Source of the DNA: Bradyrhizobium sp. BTAi1
GTDB lineage: Bacteria; Pseudomonadota; Alphaproteobacteria; Rhizobiales; Xanthobacteraceae
Assembly (NCBI RefSeq): GCF_000015165.1
Contig: NC_009485.1
Location: forward strand, 4,111,501-4,175,500
DNA: 64,000 bases
Direction of reading: 5' to 3'
The notes below the pieces were generated by a model. It did not search any database and was not told the origin of the DNA. It saw nothing but the letters and a program-made list of their open reading frames with translations. A program made the position numbers and the translations under genes. Positions 9,497-19,670 of the stretch are shown piece by piece. Position 1 is the stretch's first letter. Every line of letters begins with the position of its first letter.

Positions 9497-10936
9497 GTGT
9501 CCGCGGGCCTGCGGCATTTCGTCCGCTGGTTCGCGGCGATCGGTCTGGCGGTCAACGCCGCTGGCTGCCTGCTGACGCAGGACATTCCGGATCCGGCCCT
9601 CGACATTCCCAACCGGTACAAGTCGGCCGCCGGCGCGGACATGGCTGCGCCGCCGACGCTCGACTGGTGGCGGGGCTTCGGCTCCCGTGAGCTGACTCAG
9701 CTGATGGAGGAGGCGCAAAGCGTCAACCTCGACATCGCCGCCGCCGTCGCGCGCTTCCGGCAGGCTGATGCGCTGGCGCGGCAGGCCGGCGCGGCGCTGC
9801 TGCCGAGCCTGTCCACGACCGGCCAGGAGACCTATTCGCGCACGTCAGGCTCGAGCTCGAGCGGGCTCACCAATGGCGGCCGCGAGGTCGTCAATTATCA
9901 GGCCTCGCTGTCGGCGAGCTATCAGCTCGACTTCTTCGGCCAGAACCGCGACGCCCTGCAGGCCGCGGAGGAGACGGCGGTCGCCAACCGCTTCGACCGC
10001 GACGTCACCCAGCTGACGACACTGGCCACCGTCGCCAATGCCTATTTCCAGGTGCTGGCGGCGCAGGATCGGATCCGCACCGCCGAGCGCAACATCGCCA
10101 GCGCCACCCGCGTGCTCGACGCCATCCGCGAGCGCCAGAAGGCCGGCACCGGCAACGACCTCGACGTTGCCCAGCAGGAGAGCGTGCTTGCCAACCAGAA
10201 GGCGGCGGTCCCGCCGCTGCGCCAGACGCTGGACCAGAACGTCAATGCGCTCGCCGTCCTGGTGGCGAGATCGCCCGAGGGCATTCGCGTCAGTGGCGGC
10301 TCGCTCGACCAGATCAAGACGCCGCGGGTGACGCCGGGGCTCCCGTCCGAACTGCTGACGCAGCGGCCGGACATTCGCCGTCAGGAAGCGCAGCTGGCCT
10401 CCGCGACCGCCAATGTCGGCAGTGCGCGGGCGCAGTTCTTTCCGAGCATCCAGCTGACCGGCAATGGCGGTTACCAGAGCGCGGCACTGGTCTCGCTGTT
10501 CCAGCCGCACGCGGCATTTTTCAGCCTCGCGGGCAGCCTGACCCAGCCGATCTTTGATGGCGGCCGGATTCTCGGCAATTTCGAGAACGCAAAAGCGCGC
10601 CAGGATGAACTGCTGCAAACCTATCGCAAGACCGTCATCCAGGCCTTCACCGACGTGAACAACGCGTTGTTCGCGATCAAGCAGACGACAATCCGATTGC
10701 AATTGCAGCGTCAGGTCGTCGCCGCGTCGCGGCGGGCCTTCGAATTGTCGGAGCAGCAGCTGCGCGCAGGCACTGCCGACATCGTGACCGTCTTGAACAC
10801 GCAATTGACGCTGTTCCAGGCGGAGGACGCGTTATGGCAGGCCCAGCTGGCGCGGCTGCAGGCGTTCGTCAGCCTGTATCAGGCGCTGGGCGGCGGCTGG
10901 GAGCCGCGCATGGAGAAGTCGGCCGATGCTCTTTAA
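9497..10936 (+). CDS. NodT-family outer membrane efflux lipoprotein
   Basis: Outer-membrane channel of a tripartite RND exporter, 479 residues. From GTG 9497 it begins with a lipoprotein signal peptide (MSAGLRHFVRWFAAIGLAVNAAGC, lipid-attached Cys24), and a GGGAG ribosome site lies about 8 bases upstream. A further in-frame GTG at 9413 would add 28 residues before the signal peptide, which is less likely. Two outer-membrane-efflux-protein repeats follow, with family motifs LLTQRPDIRRQEAQL and QPIFDGGRILGNFE. The stop overlaps the next gene by 11 bp, so translation is probably coupled. Confidence 0.85.
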   Translation: MSAGLRHFVRWFAAIGLAVNAAGCLLTQDIPDPALDIPNRYKSAAGADMAAPPTLDWWRGFGSRELTQLMEEAQSVNLDIAAAVARFRQADALARQAGAALLPSLSTTGQETYSRTSGSSSSGLTNGGREVVNYQASLSASYQLDFFGQNRDALQAAEETAVANRFDRDVTQLTTLATVANAYFQVLAAQDRIRTAERNIASATRVLDAIRERQKAGTGNDLDVAQQESVLANQKAAVPPLRQTLDQNVNALAVLVARSPEGIRVSGGSLDQIKTPRVTPGLPSELLTQRPDIRRQEAQLASATANVGSARAQFFPSIQLTGNGGYQSAALVSLFQPHAAFFSLAGSLTQPIFDGGRILGNFENAKARQDELLQTYRKTVIQAFTDVNNALFAIKQTTIRLQLQRQVVAASRRAFELSEQQLRAGTADIVTVLNTQLTLFQAEDALWQAQLARLQAFVSLYQALGGGWEPRMEKSADAL

Positions 10937-12347
10937 ACCGGACGAGAAGGGAGCAGGAGCCGTGAAACGGGCGCGGGCCAGCGTGGCCCGGCGGCTGGTG
11001 TCGATCACGATCACGCTGCTGATCCTCGGCGGCCTTGGCTATATCGGCTGGATGGCCATGCAGCAGAAGCAGCAGCAGGTCAACCGATTCGCCCGGCCCG
11101 ACCTTCCGGTGCCGGTGCTCGCGGCCTCGCCTGTCATCAAGGACGTGCCGGTCTATCTCGACGGCGTCGGCGCGGTCCGCGCCCTGAACACGGTGACGGT
11201 GCGATCGCAGGTCGACGGCAAGCTGATCGCCGTCAACTTCGTCGAGGGGCAGGACGTCAAGCAGGGCGATGTGCTCGCCGAGATCGATCCGGCCATCTAT
11301 CAGGCCCAGTACGATCAGGCCGTCGCCAAGAAGGCGCAGGACGAGGCGCAGCTTGCCAACCAGAAGCTCGATCTCGCCCGTTACGAGCAACTCGCCGCCA
11401 GCAGCGCCGGCTCCAAGCAGCAGGCCGATACGCAGCGCGCCGTCGTCGCGCAGCAGCAGGCGCTGATCAAGGCCGACCAGGCGGCGATCGACAATGCCGC
11501 GGCAACGCTCAGCTACACCAAGATCGTGGCGCCGATCTCGGGCCGGGCCGGTCTGCGCCAGGTCGACCAGGGCAACATCATCCGCGCGTCGGACGCCACC
11601 GGCCTCGTCGTCATCACCCAGCTGCAGCCGATCGCCGTGCAGTTCAGCCTGCCGCAGCAGCAGATCATGCGGGTCAATGCCGCGGCGGCGAAGGGACAGC
11701 TCGCGGTCGACGTGTTCGGCAATGACGGCGTCACCGTGATTGATACCGGCACCCTGCGGGGCATCGACAACCAGGTCGATCAGACCACCGGCACGCTGAA
11801 GCTGAAGGCAGAATTTCCAAACGCCAGATTCCAGCTGTGGCCAGGCCAGTTCGTCAATGTGCGGCTCAAGGTCGAGACGCTGCCGCAGGCGATCACCGTG
11901 CCGACATCGGCCGTGCAGCGCGGGCCAGCCGGCACGTTCAGCTACGTGATCGGCGAAGGCGAGGTCGCTTCGGCGCATCCGGTCACGGTCGTGCAGCAGA
12001 ACGAGAGCGAGGCGGTGATCGCGAGCGGGCTCAGCCCATCCGACCGGGTGGTGACGACCGGATTCGCCAATCTCGCCGATGGCGTGAAGGTCGTGATCGG
12101 GCGCGCCGAGCAGACGCCGCAGGCCGATCTTGCGCCGCGCAAGCGTGGCCGCAGCCCGCAAGCCAAGGATCAAACCAAGGATCAAACCAAGGAAGGCGGC
12201 GCTGCGCCCGACGGCACAGCCAAAGACGGCGAGCACAGGCGCAGGCCGCAAGGCGATGGCCAGAGCGGGCAGGCGGGCTCGGCCGGCGCGCCGCCGCCGC
12301 CTCAGGCGGGTGGTGAGCAGGGACGTGGCGCGAGGCCGCAGCCATGA
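10926..12347 (+). CDS. mdtA: RND efflux periplasmic adaptor (MdtA-like)
   Basis: Membrane-fusion protein linking the inner-membrane pump to the outer-membrane channel. 473 residues: N-terminal membrane anchor (about 25-45), barrel-sandwich hybrid halves around VRSQVDGKLIAVNFVEGQDVKQGD and LSYTKIVAPISGRAG separated by an alpha-helical hairpin, then beta-barrel and membrane-proximal domains. The last 75 or so residues are a low-complexity charged and proline-rich tail, including a duplicated KDQT (12163-12189), longer than in E. coli MdtA. It overlaps the upstream channel gene and is followed 27 bp later by the first pump gene. Confidence 0.88.
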   Translation: MLFKPDEKGAGAVKRARASVARRLVSITITLLILGGLGYIGWMAMQQKQQQVNRFARPDLPVPVLAASPVIKDVPVYLDGVGAVRALNTVTVRSQVDGKLIAVNFVEGQDVKQGDVLAEIDPAIYQAQYDQAVAKKAQDEAQLANQKLDLARYEQLAASSAGSKQQADTQRAVVAQQQALIKADQAAIDNAAATLSYTKIVAPISGRAGLRQVDQGNIIRASDATGLVVITQLQPIAVQFSLPQQQIMRVNAAAAKGQLAVDVFGNDGVTVIDTGTLRGIDNQVDQTTGTLKLKAEFPNARFQLWPGQFVNVRLKVETLPQAITVPTSAVQRGPAGTFSYVIGEGEVASAHPVTVVQQNESEAVIASGLSPSDRVVTTGFANLADGVKVVIGRAEQTPQADLAPRKRGRSPQAKDQTKDQTKEGGAAPDGTAKDGEHRRRPQGDGQSGQAGSAGAPPPPQAGGEQGRGARPQP

Positions 12348-12374
12348 CAATGACAGCGTGACGGGCAGGTCGCG

Positions 12375-15300
12375 ATGAGCGTCTCCGAACCCTTCATTCG
12401 CCGCCCGATCGCGACCTCGCTGCTCGGCGTCGCGCTTTTGATCGGCGGCCTGCTCGGCTATCTCGCGCTGCCGGTCTCGGCGCTGCCACAGGTCGACTTT
12501 CCCACGGTGCAGGTGACCACGCAGCTGCCGGGCGCCAGCCCCGACGTGATCGCCGCGCTGATCACCGCGCCGTTGGAGCGGCAGCTCGGTCAGATCCCGT
12601 CGCTGGCGGCGATGAATTCGACAAGCTCGTTCGGCGTCAGCCAGATCTCGCTGCAGTTCGACCTCGGGCGCGATATCGACGGCGCCACGCAGGACGTGCA
12701 GGCGGCGATCAATGCCGCGGCCGGCGTGCTGCCGAAATCGCTGCCTTATCCGCCGACCTACGCCAAGGTCAATCCGGCCGACGCGCCGGTGATCACGCTC
12801 GCGCTGACCTCGGATACCGTCTCGCTGCGGGCGATGAGCGACATGGCTGATACGATCCTGGCCCAGCGTCTCAGCCAGGTCTCCGGCGTCGGCCGCGTCT
12901 CGGTGCTCGGCGGATTGAAGCCCGCGGTGCGTGTGCAGGCCGATCTGGCGCGGCTTGCTGCCTATGGCATTTCGATGGAGGACCTGCGCGCCGCCATTGC
13001 CGGCGCCAACGTCTCCGGACCGAAGGGATCGTTGGATGGCGCGCAGCAGGCCTATCTGATCACAGCCAATGATCAGATCGCCGCTGCAGACGCCTACCGG
13101 CCGATCATCATCGCCTACCGCAACGGCTCACCGGTGACGATCGGCGACGTCGCCACCATTGTTGACGGGCTCGAGAACGATCGGACTGGCGGCTGGTACC
13201 AGGGCGTGCCGGCCGTGATCCTCGATATCCAGCGTCAGCCCGGCGCCAATGTGATCGAGGTCGTCAGGCAGATCCGCGCCGAGATCCCCAAGCTGCAGCG
13301 TACGATTCCGGCCGGCGTGAAGCTCGCCATCGTCAGCGACCGCACGGTGACCATTCGCGCCTCGGTGCATGACGTGCAGTTCACGCTGGTGCTCAGCGTG
13401 GTGCTGGTCACGCTGGTCGTGCTCCTGTTCCTGCGCTCGCTGCGCGCCACGATCATTGCCGGCGTGGCGCTGCCGCTGTCGCTGATCACGAGCTTCGGCG
13501 TGATGTATTTCGCCGGCTTCAGCCTCGACAATCTGTCGCTGATGGCGCTGACCATCGGCACCGGCTTCGTCGTCGACGACGCCATCGTGATGATCGAGAA
13601 CATCGTCCGCCATATGGAGAACGGTGAGAGCGCGATGAACGCCTCGCTGCGTGGCGCCCGTGAGATCGGCTTCACGGTGATCTCGCTGACGGTGTCGCTG
13701 ATCGCGGTGTTCATTCCGCTGTTGTTCATGTCTGGCCTGGTCGGCCGCATGTTCCGCGAATTCGCGCTGACCTTGACGATCGCGGTCGTGACCTCTGCGG
13801 TCGTGTCGCTGACCCTGACGCCGATGATGTGCTCGCGGCTGCTGAAGCACGCCAGCGATGAATGGGTGCTGCCGGGGCTGAACGCGATCAGCCGCTTCAT
13901 CGACCGCACGGTTGCCGTCTATCACCGCAGCCTGCTCTGGGTGCTCGACCGCCAGACCGAAACGCTGGTCGTCACCTTCGCGACGCTGGCAGCGACCCTG
14001 GCGCTCTACGTCGTCGCGCCCAAGGGATTTCTGCCGCTGCAGGACACCGGCTCGATCACGGCGGTGACGGAGGCGGGCCCGGACGTCTCGTTCGCCGAGA
14101 TGCAGCGACGGCAGCAGGAGGTGGCGGCGGCGATCCAGGCGGACCCGGACGTGGTGGGCGTCGTCTCGGTGATCGGGGCCGGATCGGTCAACCCGACCAC
14201 CAACGTCGGACGCCTCGTGATGACCTTGAAGCCGCTCGGCGAGCGGCAGGACGGCGTCGCCGCGGTGATCGACCGGCTGAAGCAGAAGACAGCCGGAGTG
14301 CCGGGCATGACCGTGTACTTCCAGCCGGTCCAGGACGTGCAGATCTCGACCCAGGCGAGCCGCTCGCAATATCAGTACACGCTGACCGGCGCCGATGCCG
14401 GCGACGTCGCGAAATGGGCTGGACAGCTGGTGGCAGAGATGCGGCGCGACCCGCTGTTCCGCGACGTCTCATCGGAAGCCCAGGAGGGCGGGCTGCGCGC
14501 CGAACTGACCATCGACCGCCAGCGCGCCGGCCAACTTGGCGTCAGCCTGCAAGGCGTCACCGACACGCTCAACGATGCGTTTGCGCAGCGCCAGATCTCG
14601 ACCATCTACGGCCAGGCCAACCAGTACCGCGTGGTGCTGGAGGCGATGCCGATGTATCAGCGCGACCCTTCCATCCTGTCGAAGCTGTACCTGCCGGGCG
14701 CGGGCGGCCAGGTGCCGCTGTCGGCGGTGGCAAGTCTGAAGCGCACCACGGCGCCGCTGGCGATTTCGCATCAGGCGCAATTCCCGGCCGTGCAGCTGAG
14801 CTTCAACCTCGCGCCCGGCGTGGCGCTGAGCGAGGCGGTCGACGCGCTTCACGCCACCGAGAACCGCATCGGCATGCCCGGCAGCATCATCGGCGTCTAC
14901 TCCGGCGATGCCGCCGAATTCGCCAAGTCGCTCGCCGGTCAGCCCTGGCTGCTGCTGGCGGCTGTCATCACGATCTATATCGTGCTGGGCGTGCTGTATG
15001 AGAGCTACATTCATCCGATCACGATCCTCTCGACCTTGCCGTCGGCTGGCGTCGGCGCCATCCTCGCCTTGATGCTGTTCGGCCAGGATCTCTCGGTCAT
15101 CGGCCTGATCGGCATCATCCTGCTGATGGGCATCGTCAAGAAGAACGCGATCATGATGATCGACTTCGCGCTGGAGGCTGAACGGCACGAGAACCGCACG
15201 CCGTATGATGCCATCGTGCAGGCGTGCCTGTTGCGCTTCCGTCCGATCATGATGACGACGCTGGCCGCGCTATTCGGCGCGCTGCCGCTGGCGATCGAGA

Positions 15301-15503
15301 GCGGCACCGGCTCGGAGCTGCGCTTTCCGCTCGGCATCTCCATCATCGGTGGCCTGCTGCTGAGCCAGTTGCTGACGCTGTACACGACTCCGGTGATCTA
15401 TCTGGCGCTCGACCGCCTCAACCGCCGCTTCGAGACGGCGCTGCCGCCGGCGCCCGACCTGCCGTCGCCGCCGATCGCGGGCGCCACCGAAGGCATCCAG
15501 TGA
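12375..15503 (+). CDS. mdtB: RND efflux pump subunit (MdtB-like)
   Basis: Proton-driven inner-membrane exporter of the HAE1/RND family, 1042 residues. It starts MSVSEPFIRRPIATSLLGVALLIGG, the usual first transmembrane helix, and has two porter domains. The proton-relay helix 4 is seen in MALTIGTGFVVDDAIVMIEN with adjacent aspartates, and the second half has GIVKKNAIMMIDFALEAE. The stop codon TGA overlaps the ATG of the second pump gene (TGATG at 15501-15505). The B-C gene pair resembles the MdtBC heteromeric pump, where the two subunits assemble together. Confidence 0.9.
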   Translation: MSVSEPFIRRPIATSLLGVALLIGGLLGYLALPVSALPQVDFPTVQVTTQLPGASPDVIAALITAPLERQLGQIPSLAAMNSTSSFGVSQISLQFDLGRDIDGATQDVQAAINAAAGVLPKSLPYPPTYAKVNPADAPVITLALTSDTVSLRAMSDMADTILAQRLSQVSGVGRVSVLGGLKPAVRVQADLARLAAYGISMEDLRAAIAGANVSGPKGSLDGAQQAYLITANDQIAAADAYRPIIIAYRNGSPVTIGDVATIVDGLENDRTGGWYQGVPAVILDIQRQPGANVIEVVRQIRAEIPKLQRTIPAGVKLAIVSDRTVTIRASVHDVQFTLVLSVVLVTLVVLLFLRSLRATIIAGVALPLSLITSFGVMYFAGFSLDNLSLMALTIGTGFVVDDAIVMIENIVRHMENGESAMNASLRGAREIGFTVISLTVSLIAVFIPLLFMSGLVGRMFREFALTLTIAVVTSAVVSLTLTPMMCSRLLKHASDEWVLPGLNAISRFIDRTVAVYHRSLLWVLDRQTETLVVTFATLAATLALYVVAPKGFLPLQDTGSITAVTEAGPDVSFAEMQRRQQEVAAAIQADPDVVGVVSVIGAGSVNPTTNVGRLVMTLKPLGERQDGVAAVIDRLKQKTAGVPGMTVYFQPVQDVQISTQASRSQYQYTLTGADAGDVAKWAGQLVAEMRRDPLFRDVSSEAQEGGLRAELTIDRQRAGQLGVSLQGVTDTLNDAFAQRQISTIYGQANQYRVVLEAMPMYQRDPSILSKLYLPGAGGQVPLSAVASLKRTTAPLAISHQAQFPAVQLSFNLAPGVALSEAVDALHATENRIGMPGSIIGVYSGDAAEFAKSLAGQPWLLLAAVITIYIVLGVLYESYIHPITILSTLPSAGVGAILALMLFGQDLSVIGLIGIILLMGIVKKNAIMMIDFALEAERHENRTPYDAIVQACLLRFRPIMMTTLAALFGALPLAIESGTGSELRFPLGISIIGGLLLSQLLTLYTTPVIYLALDRLNRRFETALPPAPDLPSPPIAGATEGIQ

Positions 15504-18500
15504 TGGCCTTCTCGATCTCCGAGCCGTTCATTCGCCGGCCGGTCGGCACCACGCTGCTCTCGATCGGACTGTTCCTGGTCGGGATCGTCGCCTACATCTT
15601 CCTGCCCGTGGCGCCGGTGCCGAACGTCGACTTCCCCTCGATCTTCGTCACGGCCACGCGCCCGGGCGCCGATCCCTCGGTCATGGCGGGCACCGTCGCG
15701 GCACCGCTGGAGCGGCGGCTCGGCGAGATCGCCGGCGTCGACCAGATCACATCCACCAGCTCGCTCGGCACCACCAATATCCAGATCCAGTTCTCGATCG
15801 GCCGCGACATCGACAAGGCCGCGCGTGACGTGCAGGCCGCGATCAACGCCTCGCTGTCGGACCTGCCGAGTGATCTGCCGGCGCTGCCGCGCTTCCGCAA
15901 AGCCAATACGGCTGCGGCACCGGTGTTCGTGCTGGCGCTGACCTCGAAGACGTTGACGCCGAGCGCGATGTACGACGTCGCCGATACGGTGCTGGCGCAG
16001 CGGCTGTTCCAGGTGCCAGGCGTCGGCAACGTCACCGTCAGCGGCGCCGACCAGCCGGCGGTGCGGATCGCGCTCAATCCGGTCTCGCTCGCCAATGCGG
16101 GAATCTCGACCGACGACGTCAGGACCGCGATCATCAATGCCAACCCGATCGGGCCGGTCGGCATCTTCGAGGGGGGGCGGCAGAGCGAGACCATCGCCAT
16201 CAACCGGCAGATGCGGACCGCGGCCGAATTCCGTGACATCCTGATCAAGAGCAGCAATGGCAGCTTCGTCCGGCTGTCGGATGTCGCCGACGTCGAGGAT
16301 TCCGTGCGCAATGTGCGCTCGATCGCCTGGTTCAACAAGCAGCCGGCGGTGCTGATCCAGATCGCCAAGCAGGGTGACGCCAACGTCATCGAGACCGTCG
16401 ACCGGGTGAAGGCGCTGATCCCCGAGCTCAAGCAGTGGTTGCCCGCGGGCATAGAGATCTCGACCCTGATCGATCGCACCGGCACGATCCGCGCCTCGGT
16501 CGAAGACATGCAATGGACCTTGCTGGCGACCGCCGTGCTGGTGATGGTCGTGGTGTTCCTGTTCCTGCGTCGTCTCGTGCCGACGGTGGCGGCCGGCGTC
16601 TCGGTGCCGCTGGCGCTGGCCGGCACCTGCGCGGCGATGTGGCTCGCCGGCTTCTCGATTGACAATCTCTCGCTGATGGCGCTCGCGATCTCGGTCGGCT
16701 TCGTCGTCGACGACGCCATCGTCATGATCGAGAACATGTACCGCAATCTCGAGCACGGCCTGCCGCCGATGCGCGCCGCGCTCGACGGCGCGCGCCAGAT
16801 CGGCTTCACCGTGCTGTCGATCAGCCTGTCGCTGATTGCGGCCTTCGTGCCGCTGATCTTCATGGACGGTGTCGTCGGCCGCCTGCTGCGCGAGTTCTCG
16901 CTGACGCTGACCTTTGCGATCGTGGTGTCGACCCTGGTGTCGCTGACCGTCACGCCGATGATCTGTGCGCACTACATCAAGGAGACGCTGTCCGACCGCG
17001 CCAGCTGGTTCGACCGCATCGTCGAGGGCTCGCTGTCGGGCATGGTCCGCTTCTATGCCTGGACCTTGCGCGGCGTGCTGGTCTACCCGTTTCTGACTCT
17101 GATGGTGTTCTTCGCCACCATCGCGCTGACGGTCACGCTCTACATCAAGGTGCCCAAGGGCTACTTCCCGACCGACGATTCCGGCTTCATCATCGGCGCG
17201 ACCCGCGCCTCCGCCGACATCTCGTTCCAGTCGATGCTGAGCCTGCAGCAGCGGCTCGCCGACATCGTGATGGCCGATCCGGCCGTCGCAGGGATCGGCT
17301 CGACCATCGGCGGCGGTGGCGGGCCGGGCGGCGCGACGTCGAACCGCGGCACGATGTTCATCAATCTCAAGCCGCCGGCGGAGCGGGACGGTGTCTCGAC
17401 CGAGCTCGTGATCAACCGTCTGAGGCGCAGCCTCGCGATGGTGCCGGGCATCCGTCTCTTCATGTTCGCCGCACAGGATGTCCGCGCCGGCGGCCGGCAG
17501 AGCGATTCCGACTATCAGTACACGCTGAGCAGTCCCGATCTCGATCTGCTGCAGAAATGGGCGCCGATCGTCGCCAAGCGGCTGGAGACGGTGGAAGGCA
17601 TCACCGACATTTCCAGCGACCGCGACCCCGGCGGCCTGCAGCTGGCGCTCCGGATCGACCGGCAGAAGGCGGCGAGCCTTGGCGTGCGCGTCCAGGACAT
17701 CGACACCGCCCTGAACAACGCCTTTGCGCAGCGCCAGATCTCGATCGTCTACAGCCAGCGCAACCAGTACATGGTGGTGCTGGAGATCGATCCGAAATTC
17801 CAGACCGATCCGTCGAACCTCGATCGGATCTATGTGGCGGGGGCAGGGGACGCGCAGATTCCGCTCTCGGCGCTGGTGAAGGCCGAGCGAGGCCTGTCGC
17901 CGCTCGCGGTGTTTCACTCGCAGTCGTTCCCCTCCACCACCGTGTCGTTCAACCTGCTGCCCGACGTGCCGCTGCAGGCCGCGACCGCGAACATCCAGCG
18001 GGCGGTGGACGAGTTGCATATGCCGGAAGGCATCCGCGGCGGCTTCGACGGCAATGCCGGCGACTTCAACAAGGGCAGCGGCCGGCAGCCGCTGCTGATC
18101 CTGTCCGCGCTGGTCGCGATGTATATCGTGCTCGGCGTGCTCTATGAGAGCCTGGCGCATCCGCTGACCATCATCTCGACCTTGCCATCGGCGGGGCTCG
18201 GCGCGCTGCTCGCTTTGCAGGTCACCAATACGCCGCTGACCGTGATCGCCTTCGTCGGCATCATCCTCTTGATCGGCATCGTCAAGAAGAACGGCATCAT
18301 GCTGGTCGACTTCGCGCTCGAGGCCGAGCGGCAGCGCGGCATGTCGTCGGCCGATGCGATCTTCGAGGCCTGCCGGGTGCGCTTCCGTCCGATCCTGATG
18401 ACGACCTTGGCCGCGCTGTTCGCCGGCCTGCCGCTGGTGCTCGCGACCGGGCCAGGGACCGAGCTGCGCCGGCCGCTCGGCATCACCATCATCGGCGGCC

Positions 18501-18610
18501 TGCTGGTGTCGCAGATCCTGACGCTCTACACGACGCCGGTCATCTATCTCCTGATCGACCGGCTGCGCCGCCGCTCGGCGCCGGAGCCGCTCGCCGCGCC
18601 GGCAGAATGA
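15503..18610 (+). CDS. mdtC: RND efflux pump subunit (MdtC-like)
   Basis: Second RND pump subunit, 1035 residues, paralogous to the preceding protein. It begins MAFSISEPFIRRPVGTTLLSIG. Helix 4 reads LAISVGFVVDDAIVMIENMY, keeping both aspartates, and the second half has GIVKKNGIMLVDFALEAERQ. The start shares one base with the stop of the first pump gene, a translational-coupling arrangement that keeps the two subunits in balance. Last gene of the four-gene efflux operon (channel, adaptor, two pumps). The substrate cannot be told from sequence; the closest MdtABC systems export bile salts, novobiocin and similar amphiphiles. Confidence 0.9.
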   Translation: MAFSISEPFIRRPVGTTLLSIGLFLVGIVAYIFLPVAPVPNVDFPSIFVTATRPGADPSVMAGTVAAPLERRLGEIAGVDQITSTSSLGTTNIQIQFSIGRDIDKAARDVQAAINASLSDLPSDLPALPRFRKANTAAAPVFVLALTSKTLTPSAMYDVADTVLAQRLFQVPGVGNVTVSGADQPAVRIALNPVSLANAGISTDDVRTAIINANPIGPVGIFEGGRQSETIAINRQMRTAAEFRDILIKSSNGSFVRLSDVADVEDSVRNVRSIAWFNKQPAVLIQIAKQGDANVIETVDRVKALIPELKQWLPAGIEISTLIDRTGTIRASVEDMQWTLLATAVLVMVVVFLFLRRLVPTVAAGVSVPLALAGTCAAMWLAGFSIDNLSLMALAISVGFVVDDAIVMIENMYRNLEHGLPPMRAALDGARQIGFTVLSISLSLIAAFVPLIFMDGVVGRLLREFSLTLTFAIVVSTLVSLTVTPMICAHYIKETLSDRASWFDRIVEGSLSGMVRFYAWTLRGVLVYPFLTLMVFFATIALTVTLYIKVPKGYFPTDDSGFIIGATRASADISFQSMLSLQQRLADIVMADPAVAGIGSTIGGGGGPGGATSNRGTMFINLKPPAERDGVSTELVINRLRRSLAMVPGIRLFMFAAQDVRAGGRQSDSDYQYTLSSPDLDLLQKWAPIVAKRLETVEGITDISSDRDPGGLQLALRIDRQKAASLGVRVQDIDTALNNAFAQRQISIVYSQRNQYMVVLEIDPKFQTDPSNLDRIYVAGAGDAQIPLSALVKAERGLSPLAVFHSQSFPSTTVSFNLLPDVPLQAATANIQRAVDELHMPEGIRGGFDGNAGDFNKGSGRQPLLILSALVAMYIVLGVLYESLAHPLTIISTLPSAGLGALLALQVTNTPLTVIAFVGIILLIGIVKKNGIMLVDFALEAERQRGMSSADAIFEACRVRFRPILMTTLAALFAGLPLVLATGPGTELRRPLGITIIGGLLVSQILTLYTTPVIYLLIDRLRRRSAPEPLAAPAE

Positions 18611-18650
18611 GGCGTTGTCGCGATGGTCGCGGGCGCGTATAGGCCGCGCT

Positions 18651-19391
18651 ATGTCAGACCAGCCCCACGATCATCCGCCGCTCGCGGAAGCGCCACCCGA
18701 TTGCCCGCACTGTCAGAAGCCGCTGCCGCTGTGCATCTGCGACAGCGTCACGCCGCTGGAGAGCCGCTTGGGACTGCTGATCCTGCAGCATCCGCAGGAG
18801 CAGGACCGTGCGCTCGGCACAGCACGGCTCGCCGCGCAGCATTTCAAGACCGCGGTGGTCAGGGTCGGGCTGTCCTGGCCGAGTCTCGCCAAGGCGCTGG
18901 GCCGCCCCGTCGCAGACCCCGCGCGCTGGGCGATTCTTTATCTCGGGTCGGCCAAGGCGGCCGATCTCGACCCCGACAGCGAGGTGCTGGCCCTCACGCG
19001 GAAGGGCGAGGTCGCCGAGAACCAGCGCGCGATCCTCAAATCGATCGATGGCGTGATCCTGCTCGACGGCACCTGGAGCCAGGCCAAGGCGCTGTGGTGG
19101 CGGAATCCCTGGATGCTGAAATGCCAGCGCGTGATCCTCGGGCCGCGCCGGCCCTCGCGCTATGGACATCTGCGCCGGGAACCGCGCCGCGACGGGCTGT
19201 CGACCATCGAGGCGGCGGGCCTGCTGATGGCGGCGCTGGAACGCCGACCGGAGATCGCCGCGGCCCTCGACGCCAGCTTCGAGCGCATGCTGGCGCGGTA
19301 TCAGGAGGTCGAAAAAGAGCGTCCGGAGCTCACCCCGCGGCCCAAGCCCCGCGGCAAGCCGGATCGGCGCGGCCGTAAACGCCGGGTTTAG
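18651..19391 (+). CDS. DTW domain protein, probable tRNA-uridine aminocarboxypropyltransferase
   Basis: 246 residues from ATG 18651 (MSDQPHDHPP). It has the N-terminal zinc-binding-like CPHCQKPLPLCICD, the conserved strand GLLILQHPQEQDRALGTARL, and the name-giving motif as DGTWSQAKALW. DTW proteins such as E. coli TapT transfer the aminocarboxypropyl group of SAM to a uridine in tRNA to make acp3U. The C-terminus is a basic tail (PRGKPDRRGRKRRV) that could contact RNA. It follows the efflux operon by 40 bp but is probably functionally unrelated. Confidence 0.8.
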   Translation: MSDQPHDHPPLAEAPPDCPHCQKPLPLCICDSVTPLESRLGLLILQHPQEQDRALGTARLAAQHFKTAVVRVGLSWPSLAKALGRPVADPARWAILYLGSAKAADLDPDSEVLALTRKGEVAENQRAILKSIDGVILLDGTWSQAKALWWRNPWMLKCQRVILGPRRPSRYGHLRREPRRDGLSTIEAAGLLMAALERRPEIAAALDASFERMLARYQEVEKERPELTPRPKPRGKPDRRGRKRRV

Positions 19392-19441
19392 GAACCAAAG
19401 GTACGCTTCTTGCATTGCAGCATAGCGTGAGGAAGCGAGCT

Positions 19442-19549
19442 ATGCAGGACGTCGAAAAGTCGAACGTGGTGCAATTCCGGGACTATGCCAGCCGGCGGGG
19501 CAGTCGCGCGGGAGTGGAGCCAGCCGCAACCTGCTCCGGGACAGGATAG
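19442..19549 (+). CDS. Small hypothetical protein, 35 aa
   Basis: ATG 19442 is preceded by an excellent ribosome site (GAGGAA, 7 bases before the start after GTGAGGAAGCGAGCT). The product begins MQDVEKSNVVQFRDYASRRG and ends with TAG at 19547-19549. No function is recognised. The only support is the ribosome site and a protein-like first half; the second half (AGVEPAATCSGTG) looks less constrained. It could be a leader-type peptide or a real small protein. Confidence 0.4.
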   Translation: MQDVEKSNVVQFRDYASRRGSRAGVEPAATCSGTG

Positions 19550-19670
19550 CGCTGTGCCATCCTGTCGTGGCCGCGGGGGCAGGCGCCCTATCCCGGAGGG
19601 ATCGACGATCTGCCGGTCTAGGTCGGAAGATCCGACCGAGTGACGACGCTAACCGTTTGATTTGATTGAG

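Noticed and set aside
12163..12189. Direct repeat encoding KDQTKDQT in the RND adaptor tail
   Set aside because: A two-copy duplication in a low-complexity tail; not enough for a tandem-repeat call or a finding.
15398..18160. Reverse-strand frame of 920 codons across the second RND pump gene
   Set aside because: Low-complexity Arg/His/Asp/Gln composition typical of antisense GC-rich frames; the plus strand encodes the full RND pump.
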